64,000 nt of DNA from Verrucomicrobia bacterium Tous-C9LFEB (GTDB lineage: Bacteria > Verrucomicrobiota > Verrucomicrobiia > Methylacidiphilales > UBA1321): NCBI GenBank assembly GCA_002304345.1, contig NEUU01000002.1, positions 124,001 through 188,000 of the forward strand, given 5' to 3'. Below are positions 5,836 to 15,174 of the stretch, piece after piece (the first letter of the stretch is position 1; each line of letters opens with the position of its first letter). The notes beneath the pieces are model-generated. The model saw only the letters and a program-made list of their open reading frames with translations, searched no databases and was not told the DNA's origin. The position numbers and the translations under genes are program-made.

Positions 5836-8462
5836 CTCGAGATAGTCTTAAACTTGATCTTGCCATCCAACGGATCGAGCACCCGCTCCACGACCGTCTC
5901 GCTCCGTTTCTCGCCCTGAACAGTGATACCGCCTGAACTCGACTGCAGGATCGACTGACCGATGGCGAAAATCCGGAAGGCGCTGCTGCGCGCGGTCAAC
6001 GTATCAATCGCGCCGCGCAGGAGATTTTCACTTTCCTCCTGATTATCCGTCACACCGGCGAACTCCACGATCTGTCCGCGCGAAATCAGCGGGCTGGTCG
6101 CTGCAAATCCATAACGGAATCCATTCCCTGCTAAAATCCGGCCCGCGATATTGGATGCCACGGTATCGGCTGCGGATAAGGTGCCTGTCGAATCAGCCGT
6201 GGTATAAACACCGAGGAAGGCCGCCTTGAGCGGAGCGGTCCGCGTCAACGTCCCCGCGCCCGAGGTGAAGGCGGGCATGATCTGCGCGTTCACATTAATC
6301 ACGCCTCCACTTCGCTGATTGGCGGAGACAGCGGATGTCGCGACCTCGGGCTGCATGTAATAGGAAAAACCGGTCGGTGCAACCGCGGTCTTGTTCTTAT
6401 CCGTCCAATGCGTCGTCGGCACCGTGAACATATCGAGCAGCAGCCAATCCGGCAGCGTGCTATTATCCGTCTTCGGCTGCAGGCGTAGCGTCCGCCACGG
6501 AACGCCCTTGATCGTATTGAGCGACGTCATGCCCGTGTGAATGTAGCCAAGCTCTGCCACACTCTCCACCACGCCCATCAGATTACTTGAGGTAAAGGCC
6601 GCAGGAGGAAATTGCATGCCGATGTTCGTCAACTTGCCACCCTTCAGATCTTGCTGCAGCCCCGAGAGTGTTGGCACCGTATTGAGCGTATTGATCGGTG
6701 TACTCGGCGCCGCGCCAAACGTCACGCTGCCTGCCGCCGCTGCCCAATTCGCATTTCCCGTCGACAAGGCTGGATCATCGACTGCGAAACTCGGCCAGAC
6801 ATCGGTCTCCGCAATCGCCGAGGAATAGGTATAGCTGATGGAAGAGTCCACCGTGGAATACGCGATCCGCGCATTCGCATCATCACGCATAATGGAAAAG
6901 CCCGGCCAGATCTTGTTCAACGATGTGAGCGGTGCGTTGCCCGACAGCTTGAACCAATTACTGGTGGCTTCGATAACCCGGTATTCACCGGGCCTGATGA
7001 TTGGAGAACCAAAAACTCTGGCCGTATTCGGCGGACTGACCGTCATACTAACTGTGGGACTATTAATAATCGTCCGCAGCCAGATGGCCGAGCCTCCATC
7101 GTAATAACTGCATGTCGGCAACGTCGCGATATAAGATCCGAAACTCAACGTAGTCAGATCAACCGGCGATATATGCGTATTCTCCGGCAAGTGCACCTCG
7201 GCACGCACAGTCAAAATAAAGCGCTGGGACGTTGTCGTGGTATCCTGCTTGGCAAAGAACGCGATTTCCGTGAAGCGCAATCCACGCGCATTTCCCATCA
7301 AAGTACCGCTACTGCTATTGGCCGTAAATCCGGTTGGTCCGACTGGGGTTCCGCGAATGGCCTCGATCAGATCTTCCTTCGATTCCTTGGCTCTCACGTA
7401 TTCAATGATATTCGCTGCGATTTGCTGCGGCAGCACTGGTGAAAACTTCCCGGCGAAACTGGACCCTGTCGCTATCGGCCAATCGGTGCGGCACAGGATC
7501 TGGCTCAGCGTGCCGATCACCTGCTGAATTTTAGCTTGATCCAAATCTCGTTGCCTTCCGGGATCGCCATTATCCGCGGCCAAAATATCCAGAAACGGTG
7601 CATTGCCCGCCAGCCGTCTTTGCGTGGTGAGCACGAGGCGCGGTTCGCCGAACATATTGAGCTCCGGGGCCTGACTGTTGACGGTCAGCGAAAAACGCTC
7701 GTTATCGACCAGGTCCCGGAGCACCGAAGAGATCGTACGCGCATCGCGCAGGGTCTGCAGGTAGTGACCACTCAACGTCGCGGTGCGGTATTGGTCGAGC
7801 GCATCGATCACCGTCGGGGACATCGTGGACCCGAATGCCATCAGGTTCACCTGTGCGGCGGAACCCCACGAATTGGTGACGGAGGATCGATACATCGCCG
7901 TATTCAAATTCACGCGAGCGCACTCATCATCCACCCAAAAAGCAAAACGGCCCACGAGCGGATTGTTGGCGTTGTAGGCGGGCACCGTCGTCCCAACCGT
8001 CACCTCCAACGTCCCATCCTTGCGCAGATAAATCCAGCGCACCGGCAATCGGTTGGCTGCCCGGGTCACGAGATAATTAGTTCCCCCGTTCAAGTCCGCC
8101 ACGATGTTAGTGTCGGTCGTGTTTTCCGTTCCGGAGTAAAGATCAACGGTTTGAAAAGGACTGAAGGCACTCGCGGTGGACGAGCGGGTGGCCATCATGA
8201 TTTGACCCGGCTGACTCGCCCAGATTGACAGCGACGGCGTAGCAGTGCCAGCTCCGTACAGCAGCCGGGCCACCGCCATATCCGTAGCCGCCTGCGCGAG
8301 ATTCGCGGCCTTGACCGATTGCAATCCGGCGTCCGCAGAGGAAACCTCGATACGCATGCTGGTCAGAAAACCGACCACCAAAACGGAGAGCAGGCTGATA
8401 AAAATCAGCGACATGACCAGGGAGAATCCGGCTTGGCGCGTATGATCGAAACGACGACTCAT
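5817..8462 (-). CDS. Verru_Chthon cassette protein A, orphan copy
   Basis: 881 residues. The N-terminus carries a prepilin-like cleavage and helix segment (GFSLVMSLIFISLLSVLVV, from residue 12) nearly identical to that of the complete cassette's protein A at 20726-23476; the rest is a long Ser/Thr/Asn-rich exported domain with matching blocks such as the RFAFWVDDECARVN/RFAYWVDDESARIN region and the FGEPR.VLTTQ block. This family was defined in Verrucomicrobium and Chthoniobacter as part of a four-gene cassette of pilin-like proteins of unknown role; it resembles PilX-type minor pseudopilins. Partners B, C and D are absent here. An AT-rich palindrome (8606-8621) lies upstream, shared with divergent LacI-1. 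Confidence 0.88.
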   Translation of the reverse strand: MSRRFDHTRQAGFSLVMSLIFISLLSVLVVGFLTSMRIEVSSADAGLQSVKAANLAQAATDMAVARLLYGAGTATPSLSIWASQPGQIMMATRSSTASAFSPFQTVDLYSGTENTTDTNIVADLNGGTNYLVTRAANRLPVRWIYLRKDGTLEVTVGTTVPAYNANNPLVGRFAFWVDDECARVNLNTAMYRSSVTNSWGSAAQVNLMAFGSTMSPTVIDALDQYRTATLSGHYLQTLRDARTISSVLRDLVDNERFSLTVNSQAPELNMFGEPRLVLTTQRRLAGNAPFLDILAADNGDPGRQRDLDQAKIQQVIGTLSQILCRTDWPIATGSSFAGKFSPVLPQQIAANIIEYVRAKESKEDLIEAIRGTPVGPTGFTANSSSGTLMGNARGLRFTEIAFFAKQDTTTTSQRFILTVRAEVHLPENTHISPVDLTTLSFGSYIATLPTCSYYDGGSAIWLRTIINSPTVSMTVSPPNTARVFGSPIIRPGEYRVIEATSNWFKLSGNAPLTSLNKIWPGFSIMRDDANARIAYSTVDSSISYTYSSAIAETDVWPSFAVDDPALSTGNANWAAAAGSVTFGAAPSTPINTLNTVPTLSGLQQDLKGGKLTNIGMQFPPAAFTSSNLMGVVESVAELGYIHTGMTSLNTIKGVPWRTLRLQPKTDNSTLPDWLLLDMFTVPTTHWTDKNKTAVAPTGFSYYMQPEVATSAVSANQRSGGVINVNAQIMPAFTSGAGTLTRTAPLKAAFLGVYTTADSTGTLSAADTVASNIAGRILAGNGFRYGFAATSPLISRGQIVEFAGVTDNQEESENLLRGAIDTLTARSSAFRIFAIGQSILQSSSGGITVQGEKRSETVVERVLDPLDGKIKFKTISSQTPKP

Positions 8463-8605
8463 GGGATGATAAGTTGGCTTCAGACAACCGCTGCCGAGCC
8501 CCGGAGGAAGCGACTCCCTGTACTATCATCCCGGTTGATTTAATCACAACGGTCGCCTCATTGCATCTATGCAATCCCACAATCCAGACCTTTGTCATTC
8601 CATTC

Positions 8606-8621
8606 ATTTAAGCAGTTAAAT
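8606..8621. promoter_or_regulatory. Palindromic operator candidate, site 1
   Basis: ATTTAAGCAGTTAAAT: perfect 6-bp arms around a 4-bp centre. It lies between the divergent orphan cassette A gene (start 8462) and LacI-1 (start 8720). The reverse complement matches the window consensus RTTTAATAGNTTAAAY at 14 of 16 positions. Binding by a LacI-type protein is inferred from recurrence beside related regulators. Confidence 0.6.
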
Positions 8622-8719
8622 CGATTCATTTTTTCCTCCTTTGTTGACTCGTTTTGGCTTAGAATGAAGGAAGCGCACCGAATCGTTCCCATTCCCTTCG
8701 CATACCTCACCCTTCTTTT

Positions 8720-9751
8720 ATGGCGCAACGCTTCCCTCCCACCCTTGCCGATGTCGGACGTCTGGCTGGTTTCACGGCCGCAACGGTCTCCATGGCGTTG
8801 CACAACGATCCGCGCATCTCGGCGAGAACCAAGGAGCGGGTGCTTAAAGCCGCCGAAAAACTTCACTACCGGCCTGACCCTATGTTGTCGGCCCTCTCCT
8901 CACGTCGCAAACCCGAGAGCAAGCGCCGGGTGCTGGCCAACATTGCGGCCATCGTGGATGATCGCTGGATGAAGGTGTCCAAGGAGTGGGTCAACGACCT
9001 GCTCGAAATCATGAAGGTCACCAGCTATCAGCTGGGTTATGACCTGGATGTGCTCTACGTGGATCGCGATCTGGCCGCCAGTACTCAACCCGACCGACTG
9101 TTGCGCGGCCGGGGAATTCGCGGCATGATCATCTTTCCCTTGTACGACGGCGAGCTTCATATCGACCTCGATTGGGAACAATACTCCGTGATCGCGCTCG
9201 GCATCCATGCGATCAAACATAATTTCAACCGTGTCGGCAGCAACGCCTTCATGGCCATGAATATCACCTGCCAACATCTCTACGAACTCGGCTACCGCAA
9301 GGTGGGACTGGCCCATGTGCTCGATCAGGAAAAGCGCACGCGCTATGAATGGATCGGTTCCCTGGCAAAGGAACAGTATCGACGTCCGCCCCGGTTCAAA
9401 CTCGTGAAGCCCTATCTGCCGGACGATTTCATCGAATCCAAATTCGTCGACTGGGTGAAAAAGGAAAAACCCGAATGCGTCATTACCAGCGATGTTCGCG
9501 CCGTCTCGTTTCTACGCAACGCGGGCTATCGCGTGCCGGAAGAAATTGGCTTGTCGCTTTTGACACCTTCCTATGAGACACCCGAGATAACCGCCGGGGT
9601 AGGCCAGCACCATAGCCAGATCGGTGCCACGGCGATCGAACAACTGCACGGCATGTTGATGCGCGGCGAATGCGGCATTCCCAAGATGTCGAAGGAAACG
9701 CTCATCCACCCTCTCTGGATCAATGGGCCGACGGTTCGACAAGTGCGCTAA
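8720..9751 (+). CDS. LacI-family transcriptional regulator (subfamily copy 1)
   Basis: 343 residues. The helix-turn-helix is TLADVGRLAGFTAATVSMAL (residues 8-27) followed by a hinge reading YRPDPMLSALSSRR, then a periplasmic-binding-like sensor domain. The hinge sequence Y.PDP.L.AL..RR is shared with LacI-2 (19689) and LacI-3 (51487) and differs from the usual LacI hinge, so the three form a subfamily. The effector is probably a sugar. It is divergent from the orphan cassette A gene and convergent with the pseudopilin, with palindrome site 1 in its promoter region, consistent with autoregulation. Confidence 0.93.
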   Translation: MAQRFPPTLADVGRLAGFTAATVSMALHNDPRISARTKERVLKAAEKLHYRPDPMLSALSSRRKPESKRRVLANIAAIVDDRWMKVSKEWVNDLLEIMKVTSYQLGYDLDVLYVDRDLAASTQPDRLLRGRGIRGMIIFPLYDGELHIDLDWEQYSVIALGIHAIKHNFNRVGSNAFMAMNITCQHLYELGYRKVGLAHVLDQEKRTRYEWIGSLAKEQYRRPPRFKLVKPYLPDDFIESKFVDWVKKEKPECVITSDVRAVSFLRNAGYRVPEEIGLSLLTPSYETPEITAGVGQHHSQIGATAIEQLHGMLMRGECGIPKMSKETLIHPLWINGPTVRQVR

Positions 9752-9772
9752 TCGCGCGACGCGAAGCTCTCT

Positions 9773-10378
9773 CTATTGCCGGAACCAGCGGGTGTCAGTC
9801 CTTGGAACTTCCGCTGAAATATTTTCCACGTGACCGTCGACGAAGAGAAAGTTCGCTGACTTCTGCGGGTGCCGACGCGCCACATCGCCATTGGAGGCGG
9901 GAGAAAACAACTCGGTGTTCACCGCCATCTCCACCACAAGGAAGGTGCTGATCGCGGGCACATTGAGCACGCGAAAATTCCACGTCGGGAAACTGTAGGA
10001 AGGGTCCATGCTCGCATTCAATCCATAGGCCACCTCACGACCGGGCGGATGAAATTCCGGGCAGAGGAATATACCCGCCGCGCGCGGCAACGGCGCAAAG
10101 CCCATCGCATTGGCGGGCATGGAAGTGTACGGTTGCAAACGCCACATCCATGGAGTGGTCTCGCCATTTTTTCCCATCGCGCTGGGATAAACTTGTTCGT
10201 GTTCGTTGAGGTAGCCGTTCATGGCGATGCCGATTTGGCGCAGATTGGATTGGCATTTGGCGGAGTTCGCGCGGGCCAGAGCCGTCCGGATTCCGGGAAG
10301 CGTCAAGGCCGCGAGCACGGCGAGAATGCAGATGACCACGAGAAGTTCAACGAGGGTGAAGGCGGAGCGTTTTGTCAT
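9773..10378 (-). CDS. Pseudopilin-like protein with H-x-DG tail (cluster 1)
   Basis: 201 residues. The prepilin signal and helix are AFTLVELLVVICILAVLAAL from residue 6; processing by prepilin peptidase before Phe is expected. The rest resembles DUF1559-type proteins common in Planctomycetes and Verrucomicrobia: CQSNLRQIGIAMNGYL, then a C-terminal block RRHPQKSANFLFVDGHVE in which His precedes the DG pair. It closely resembles the protein at 40504-41136 (shared [12 protein letters not shown] and RRHP..SAN.LF.D.HVE blocks). It is the last gene of cluster 1, after the GH113-like gene, with palindrome site 2 in its promoter region. Role: unknown pilus-like or secretion assembly. Confidence 0.85.
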   Translation of the reverse strand: MTKRSAFTLVELLVVICILAVLAALTLPGIRTALARANSAKCQSNLRQIGIAMNGYLNEHEQVYPSAMGKNGETTPWMWRLQPYTSMPANAMGFAPLPRAAGIFLCPEFHPPGREVAYGLNASMDPSYSFPTWNFRVLNVPAISTFLVVEMAVNTELFSPASNGDVARRHPQKSANFLFVDGHVENISAEVPRTDTRWFRQ

Positions 10379-10455
10379 GGCATGAAGGAGTCAACCGGAC
10401 TCGTCCTTTCGCGCTCATTATGATTTTACGAGCAACACCCTACAAGCGACGTGCC

Positions 10456-10471
10456 GTTAAACCTATTAAAC
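10456..10471. promoter_or_regulatory. Palindromic operator candidate, site 2
   Basis: GTTAAACCTATTAAAC, whose reverse complement GTTTAATAGGTTTAAC matches the window consensus at 15 of 16 positions. It sits 78 bp upstream of the pseudopilin start (10378) and just after the GH113-like gene. Confidence 0.6.
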
Positions 10472-10484
10472 AACACGTTGAAAA

Positions 10485-11642
10485 TCAGCTCGGACGATCG
10501 GTGCGTCCGTACCACTGCTTCATGGTCTCAGCAGCAGGCTTGCCCCAAACGGTGAGTCCCTTGTCACCGCGTGGATCATCCCGCAATAAGGGACGGTCAT
10601 TCTGCTCATCCCATTTCCACCAGTACATGCCCATCCACCACGGCTCCTCCCAGAAGGCGCGCAGCACACTCTCCATGTAGCGCGCCTGCACGGCACCGTC
10701 GTAACCACCGGGATGATCCCAGCGATAAGGGATGCGCACGGCTTCCGCCGTGGAGCAGCAACCGCACTCGGCAAAATAGAAAGGCTTGCCCAGCAGGCGC
10801 GCCACTTCCGCAAAATATCGGCGCGGTCCTTCGAGCCATTTCTGCATCTCGGGTGAATCAGCCGCAGCATCCACGGCAGGCGCTTTGCCTTCCATATGAT
10901 AAAGCTCGGGACCATGTCCCATATTGGGCCGATCGGCGGGCGGGTCCGCAAGCGGACCGTAGAAGCTGGTGCCAACAGAATCGAGATCCTTGAACCAATG
11001 ATCGGGCCGGGTGCGCAGTTCGCGCAGGAAATCGACGTAAACCGTGTGACCGGTGGTAAGGTGACCGGAGAAGACGCTACGCGCGGCGGCCACGACCCGC
11101 TTCCAATGCGCATTCTGCTCAGTGGTCATGTCGAGCTCGCTGTCGAGACCGTACGCTTCGCAACCACCGCGTTCCGCAAGTCGCGCGTAGTGCAGGGTGC
11201 GTTCGAGCATGCTGTCGAACCACTGTGTCCAGTGATTCATTTTCAATCCGGGAATGATTTCCCCCTCGTGCGGAAAGTGAACATAGCAGCGGACAGAGCC
11301 ATCCCATCCCTGCAGCATGGGGCGCAGCTGCACCTTCATTCCCTTGCTGTGAATGTAGTCGATGATGTCGCGCAGCTCGTCGTCTGCGGGTGTGTTCGTG
11401 AAATCGCGATACTGTCGTGTGCTGGCAAAGTTGTCCTGCATGACAGTTGCGATCACACAGACCCAGTTGATGTTCAGCGTGGCCATGCGATCCACTTCGA
11501 GCCGCGCCTGCTTGGAACCATAGTAACCGTTGCGCGCGTAAAAACCAAAAGTCATGCCGCGATGAATCGGAACGACCGAGGATTTTGCCGGGGCGACGGG
11601 CTTCGCCGCCGTCGCGCTGCTGGGAGAGACAAGTGTGCTCAT
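10485..11642 (-). CDS. GH113-like glycoside hydrolase (probable beta-mannanase)
   Basis: About 385 residues from ATG 11642 (an in-frame start exists at 11675). The sequence GMTFGFYARNGYYGS opens a TIM barrel; candidate acid/base Glu is in GLDSELD (residue 169) and candidate nucleophile Glu in FAECGCCS (residue 292), with the aromatic GMYWWKWD near the end as in GH113 mannanases. No signal peptide is evident, so it may act in the cytoplasm on imported oligosaccharides. It follows the LamG/TIM-barrel hydrolase gene on the same strand. Family assignment rests on motif memory and is moderate. Confidence 0.72.
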   Translation of the reverse strand: MSTLVSPSSATAAKPVAPAKSSVVPIHRGMTFGFYARNGYYGSKQARLEVDRMATLNINWVCVIATVMQDNFASTRQYRDFTNTPADDELRDIIDYIHSKGMKVQLRPMLQGWDGSVRCYVHFPHEGEIIPGLKMNHWTQWFDSMLERTLHYARLAERGGCEAYGLDSELDMTTEQNAHWKRVVAAARSVFSGHLTTGHTVYVDFLRELRTRPDHWFKDLDSVGTSFYGPLADPPADRPNMGHGPELYHMEGKAPAVDAAADSPEMQKWLEGPRRYFAEVARLLGKPFYFAECGCCSTAEAVRIPYRWDHPGGYDGAVQARYMESVLRAFWEEPWWMGMYWWKWDEQNDRPLLRDDPRGDKGLTVWGKPAAETMKQWYGRTDRPS

Positions 11643-11720
11643 GTAGGTAGTGACTAAGCATTCGCTCGAACCCACCGGTTCGCAAGTGGCGGCTGGTTTT
11701 AGCTATTAACTGGCATTCCT

Positions 11721-14357
11721 TTATTTCGCCGGAGTAGGCATTAGTTCGATGTCATCCAGTTCGATGGTGCCTTCACCCTCCTGGATACCGACCACGACCG
11801 TGCCACGACCTCCCGCCTGCGCGAGGTTGCGCTTGAGCTCCAATCGCTGCCAATCGCCGGTGCCCGTGACCGACACCGCATCGCCCGGACCGGGCCATGG
11901 CACACCGGGAACGTGCAGATAAAATTTCACCTTGGCGGTCTTGTCTTTCTCCACGCGAACCCAAGCCGAAAGCGTCAGCTCGCCCGCCGTATCGATCACC
12001 AGCGATTGCCCCACCCAGACACCCTTGCCACCAGCGGGGTTCGTCAGGCGAAATGCCCATTCTCCTCCGTGGCCGTTCTTGGTGTAACCGAAATTTTTAC
12101 GGTCAGCACCTTCGGGACTCAAGGACCAGAATGCGGGCCGTGCCGCCGCTTCATCCATGATGAAATCCCCATCGCGAATTTCGAAACCGGGATTGGCCAG
12201 CAAGTTACCGACTTCGCGTTCCGCCTTGGCAACCTTGAGCGCCACCGGACTGACGATATAGACGAGGCCGGAGAATTCGATCGGCTTGGCCACATCCAGC
12301 TTTCCTTGATACACCAATTCGCCATAGAGATCGGTGACGGAGACAACCGCGTCCACCGGTTCCAACGTCAGCTTCACCTTGCCGCTATTTGCCGCGATCA
12401 CGGAAAGCGTGCCGCCATCGGAGCGCTTCAACACCCAGCCGATGCCCGCGCCACCGAGACCTTCCATCGGCCCGACGTACGCATCGCACACGCGCAGTTG
12501 GCGGGCGATCTCCGCTGTGACGGCATAGTACGGCGTCGGTTTGAGTGAGCCATAGTTGCGGTCGTTGTCGGATTCATGGAAAAAGTATTTCGTGAATCCC
12601 TTGTCGAGACACCAGAACGCCATTTGCACGGCCTGATTCTCGTCGAGATAACCGCCCATGTACTGCCGCTCCGTTTGCCAGAGCGGCACCTCGGGCTTGG
12701 CCGCGCGCGCGGCGGTCACCGCATTCTGAATGCTGTCGCGTCCCGCGTAACCGTGCACCGCGAGGATGTCCATCGACTTCGCCGCGCCAAGCTTCATCAG
12801 ATCCGCGGGCATGTTCACGTCGGTCACGCCCTGCGTGAGACTGAAGCCTGACGTCATGACCTGACATGTCGGATCAATTTCCTTGATGATGCGGTACGCC
12901 GATTCGAGCAGCTTGTAATACTCCTCCGTCGAACCGCTGAACGACGCGAAGAGAAAGGGGGGATGGAAATCGACCTCGTTGTAAATCTCCCAGTATTTCA
13001 CCCGATCGTGATAGCGCGTCACCACGGCACGCACGTAATCCTCCCAATCCTTCACGCTCTTCGGCTGGAATCGTTCGGGCCGTTTCAAATACGCCTTCGC
13101 CGCCTTGCCTTTCACGCGGTTCACTTCTTCCTCGGAAACCGTGCTGGCCCACGTCGCGGGATACCCCAGCAAGCCGAGCACCTGCACGCCCGCCTTTTGC
13201 GCCGCCGCGACGGAATGATCCGCTTCGTCCCACTGAAATTGTCCCTTCGCCGGTTCCACATTGCACCAGAGAAAACTGCGTTCGCTGGCCCACGCGCGGT
13301 GCCACATGATGCCCAATTGCGAATAGAAATCGGGCTTCTCAAAATGGTGATGATGTCCGAGATACTCCGCGAGTTTTCCCGGTTTCGCACTATCGAGCGG
13401 CTGGACGACAAACGACCAGTCGTACACCACCTCGCGACCGGAGGGCGATTTCACCGTCAATTTTGCATTGTAGTAACCGGGCTCCTTGATGACCGGTAGC
13501 TGAATCTCCGTCAGCACGTAGCTTGTTCCCGCCTTGACCGGTACTTGATACGACTGACTGGCGGCGTCTTTGCCCGCGCGATTCGACACCGTCACCTTGA
13601 TGTCCATCGTCGCGTCGCTGCCGCTGAAATTCACCGCGCGCAATGGCACCCGCAAGCCTTTGTCCACAGGCGTAATCAAAGGCGCAGCGACGCGATCGGG
13701 AAAGGCCCACGCACCAAATGTCTTTTCCTGCCAGGCTGTCCGACCGGGCTGAAGCGTTCCGCTGGCACCGTCTTCAAAGAGCGTGGCATGCTCATCCGCT
13801 TTCAATTCCTCCTTGGCCAGCAGTTGCGCACCGGGTCGCGCGATGTCCGAGATGCGTAGTTTCTCCACGGCAAAGGCCCCATAGCTGCCCGCGCGAAATT
13901 CCTGCGGCAGCAAAGCCAGCGGTCCCTTGAATGACTTCCGATCCATCAATTTCCCATCCATCCAGAAACTGTGCTGTCCGTCTCCCCAGGTAAACGCAAT
14001 GCGATAGGTGCGCCCCACTTCCAACTTCGGCGTTTCGGGCGTGATATAACTTCCACCCGAGGGACCTTTGGCGAGCACAAGAAAATCCCGCGTATCACCC
14101 GGCGGACAAAATACCATGGCGAGCACGGAGGTTCCCCCGCTGGTGGAATTGCCCGTGAGCCGGAACGCGAAAAACCAATCGCTCCCCATCTCTTCACGCG
14201 AGCGGAGAAACTTCATGTCCATCTCCACCGAACCGGCTTCCTGATTGATAATTCCAGGAGCCCAATAATGCACTTCATCCTTCTCCCCTGCGGTCAGGAC
14301 GACAGGAAAAACACAAAGAAGCGAAGCCACCGCAAAACAAACCGTTTTGAATTTCAT
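11721..14357 (-). CDS. Secreted multidomain glycoside hydrolase (LamG-like, clan GH-A barrel, C-terminal CBM-like)
   Basis: 878 residues from ATG 14357. A signal peptide (MKFKTVCFAVASLLCVFPVVLTAG) is followed by a concanavalin/LamG-like domain (about 25-210), an Ig-like segment (about 225-320), a TIM barrel (about 330-640) and a galactose-binding-like domain (about 730-875). The acid/base Glu is in YWEIYNEVDFH (E461) and the probable nucleophile in LWQTERQ (E563), as in GH39/GH5-type clan GH-A enzymes. It is a close paralogue of 55136-57823, and each is preceded by a related small gene. The substrate is unknown; an extracellular plant or algal polysaccharide is likely. Confidence 0.82.
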   Translation of the reverse strand: MKFKTVCFAVASLLCVFPVVLTAGEKDEVHYWAPGIINQEAGSVEMDMKFLRSREEMGSDWFFAFRLTGNSTSGGTSVLAMVFCPPGDTRDFLVLAKGPSGGSYITPETPKLEVGRTYRIAFTWGDGQHSFWMDGKLMDRKSFKGPLALLPQEFRAGSYGAFAVEKLRISDIARPGAQLLAKEELKADEHATLFEDGASGTLQPGRTAWQEKTFGAWAFPDRVAAPLITPVDKGLRVPLRAVNFSGSDATMDIKVTVSNRAGKDAASQSYQVPVKAGTSYVLTEIQLPVIKEPGYYNAKLTVKSPSGREVVYDWSFVVQPLDSAKPGKLAEYLGHHHHFEKPDFYSQLGIMWHRAWASERSFLWCNVEPAKGQFQWDEADHSVAAAQKAGVQVLGLLGYPATWASTVSEEEVNRVKGKAAKAYLKRPERFQPKSVKDWEDYVRAVVTRYHDRVKYWEIYNEVDFHPPFLFASFSGSTEEYYKLLESAYRIIKEIDPTCQVMTSGFSLTQGVTDVNMPADLMKLGAAKSMDILAVHGYAGRDSIQNAVTAARAAKPEVPLWQTERQYMGGYLDENQAVQMAFWCLDKGFTKYFFHESDNDRNYGSLKPTPYYAVTAEIARQLRVCDAYVGPMEGLGGAGIGWVLKRSDGGTLSVIAANSGKVKLTLEPVDAVVSVTDLYGELVYQGKLDVAKPIEFSGLVYIVSPVALKVAKAEREVGNLLANPGFEIRDGDFIMDEAAARPAFWSLSPEGADRKNFGYTKNGHGGEWAFRLTNPAGGKGVWVGQSLVIDTAGELTLSAWVRVEKDKTAKVKFYLHVPGVPWPGPGDAVSVTGTGDWQRLELKRNLAQAGGRGTVVVGIQEGEGTIELDDIELMPTPAK

Positions 14358-14411
14358 AGAGGAGATCCTGACCATCTGAAATGAATCGCCCGCGTCGACC
14401 GGGCGGTCTCT

Positions 14412-15044
14412 TTATTGAGGAGGCAAACGATAGAAAAACTTGATCGTCAGCGGAGTGCCCGCCTCAACAAAAACGCTCTGACCGATCCGCGAATTATGCC
14501 ACGAGCGCAGGAAGTACTCGCCCTCTTTGGCACCGTCCCGCAGGACTTGCGCGCGATTCGCATCGGTAACGGGTGGGTTGCTCTTCGGTACGTCTACGGT
14601 ATACCAGTAGACCGGTCGTCCTTCGTTATCCTTCTTCTCGAAAGTGCCGTTCTTGATGACCGCCGAATCGCCCTGGACATCATCGAAATCCATCTGGACG
14701 CAACGCACCTTTTTCGTGGCGGCTTCTTCGATAATGTAGGGTCCCATCAAACTAAAAGAGATCGTGCCGCTCTTCGCCGGTTTGATGGTGATGGACGCTT
14801 CCTGCCATTCGTGCGTGGCTGGGAAATTGCCGATAATATTTTTCTTCTGCTGATCCGCTGGCATCCAGTCGGCGTAGGTCGCCTTGCCCTCTCCGGAAAC
14901 GCCAACCAATTCCAGATCCACCTGATCCTTGCCCCCGCCACTGATATCGATTCGAGCCAATGTTTCCGGGGGTGCCGCCTCCAGCGAAGCGACCGAGAGA
15001 AGGAGGGACAATACGGGAATTAAAGAGCGATAGTGGAGGGTCAT
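14412..15044 (-). CDS. Secreted carbohydrate-binding-like partner protein (cluster 1)
   Basis: 210 residues with a signal peptide (MTLHYRSLIPVLSLLLSVASLEA). The mature protein has a beta-rich fold reminiscent of CBM/galactose-binding modules: PATHEWQEASITIKPAKSG, then VIKNGTFEKKDNEGRPVYW and LRSWHNSRIGQSVFVEAG. It is a paralogue of 54492-55106 (shared PAT..WQ.ASVTFKPAKSG and WHNSR blocks). Both precede a LamG/TIM-barrel hydrolase gene, so it is probably a dedicated partner or substrate-binding subunit. Palindrome site 3 lies about 100 bp upstream of the start. Confidence 0.75.
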   Translation of the reverse strand: MTLHYRSLIPVLSLLLSVASLEAAPPETLARIDISGGGKDQVDLELVGVSGEGKATYADWMPADQQKKNIIGNFPATHEWQEASITIKPAKSGTISFSLMGPYIIEEAATKKVRCVQMDFDDVQGDSAVIKNGTFEKKDNEGRPVYWYTVDVPKSNPPVTDANRAQVLRDGAKEGEYFLRSWHNSRIGQSVFVEAGTPLTIKFFYRLPPQ

Positions 15045-15145
15045 AAATAAGCTCGGTTGAGATTAAATCAGCTTGCTTGCGAACACGGAGGGCAGGTTTT
15101 CATACTCATGGTATCGTCACCGGAATCCGTCTCAAGCCACGCACT

Positions 15146-15161
15146 GTTTAATCTATTAAAT
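15146..15161. promoter_or_regulatory. Palindromic operator candidate, site 3
   Basis: GTTTAATCTATTAAAT; its reverse complement ATTTAATAGATTAAAC fits the consensus RTTTAATAGNTTAAAY at every position. It lies between the large clan GH-A gene and the small partner gene, about 100 bp upstream of the partner's start. Confidence 0.65.
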
Positions 15162-15174
15162 CCCTTCCTCCCGA

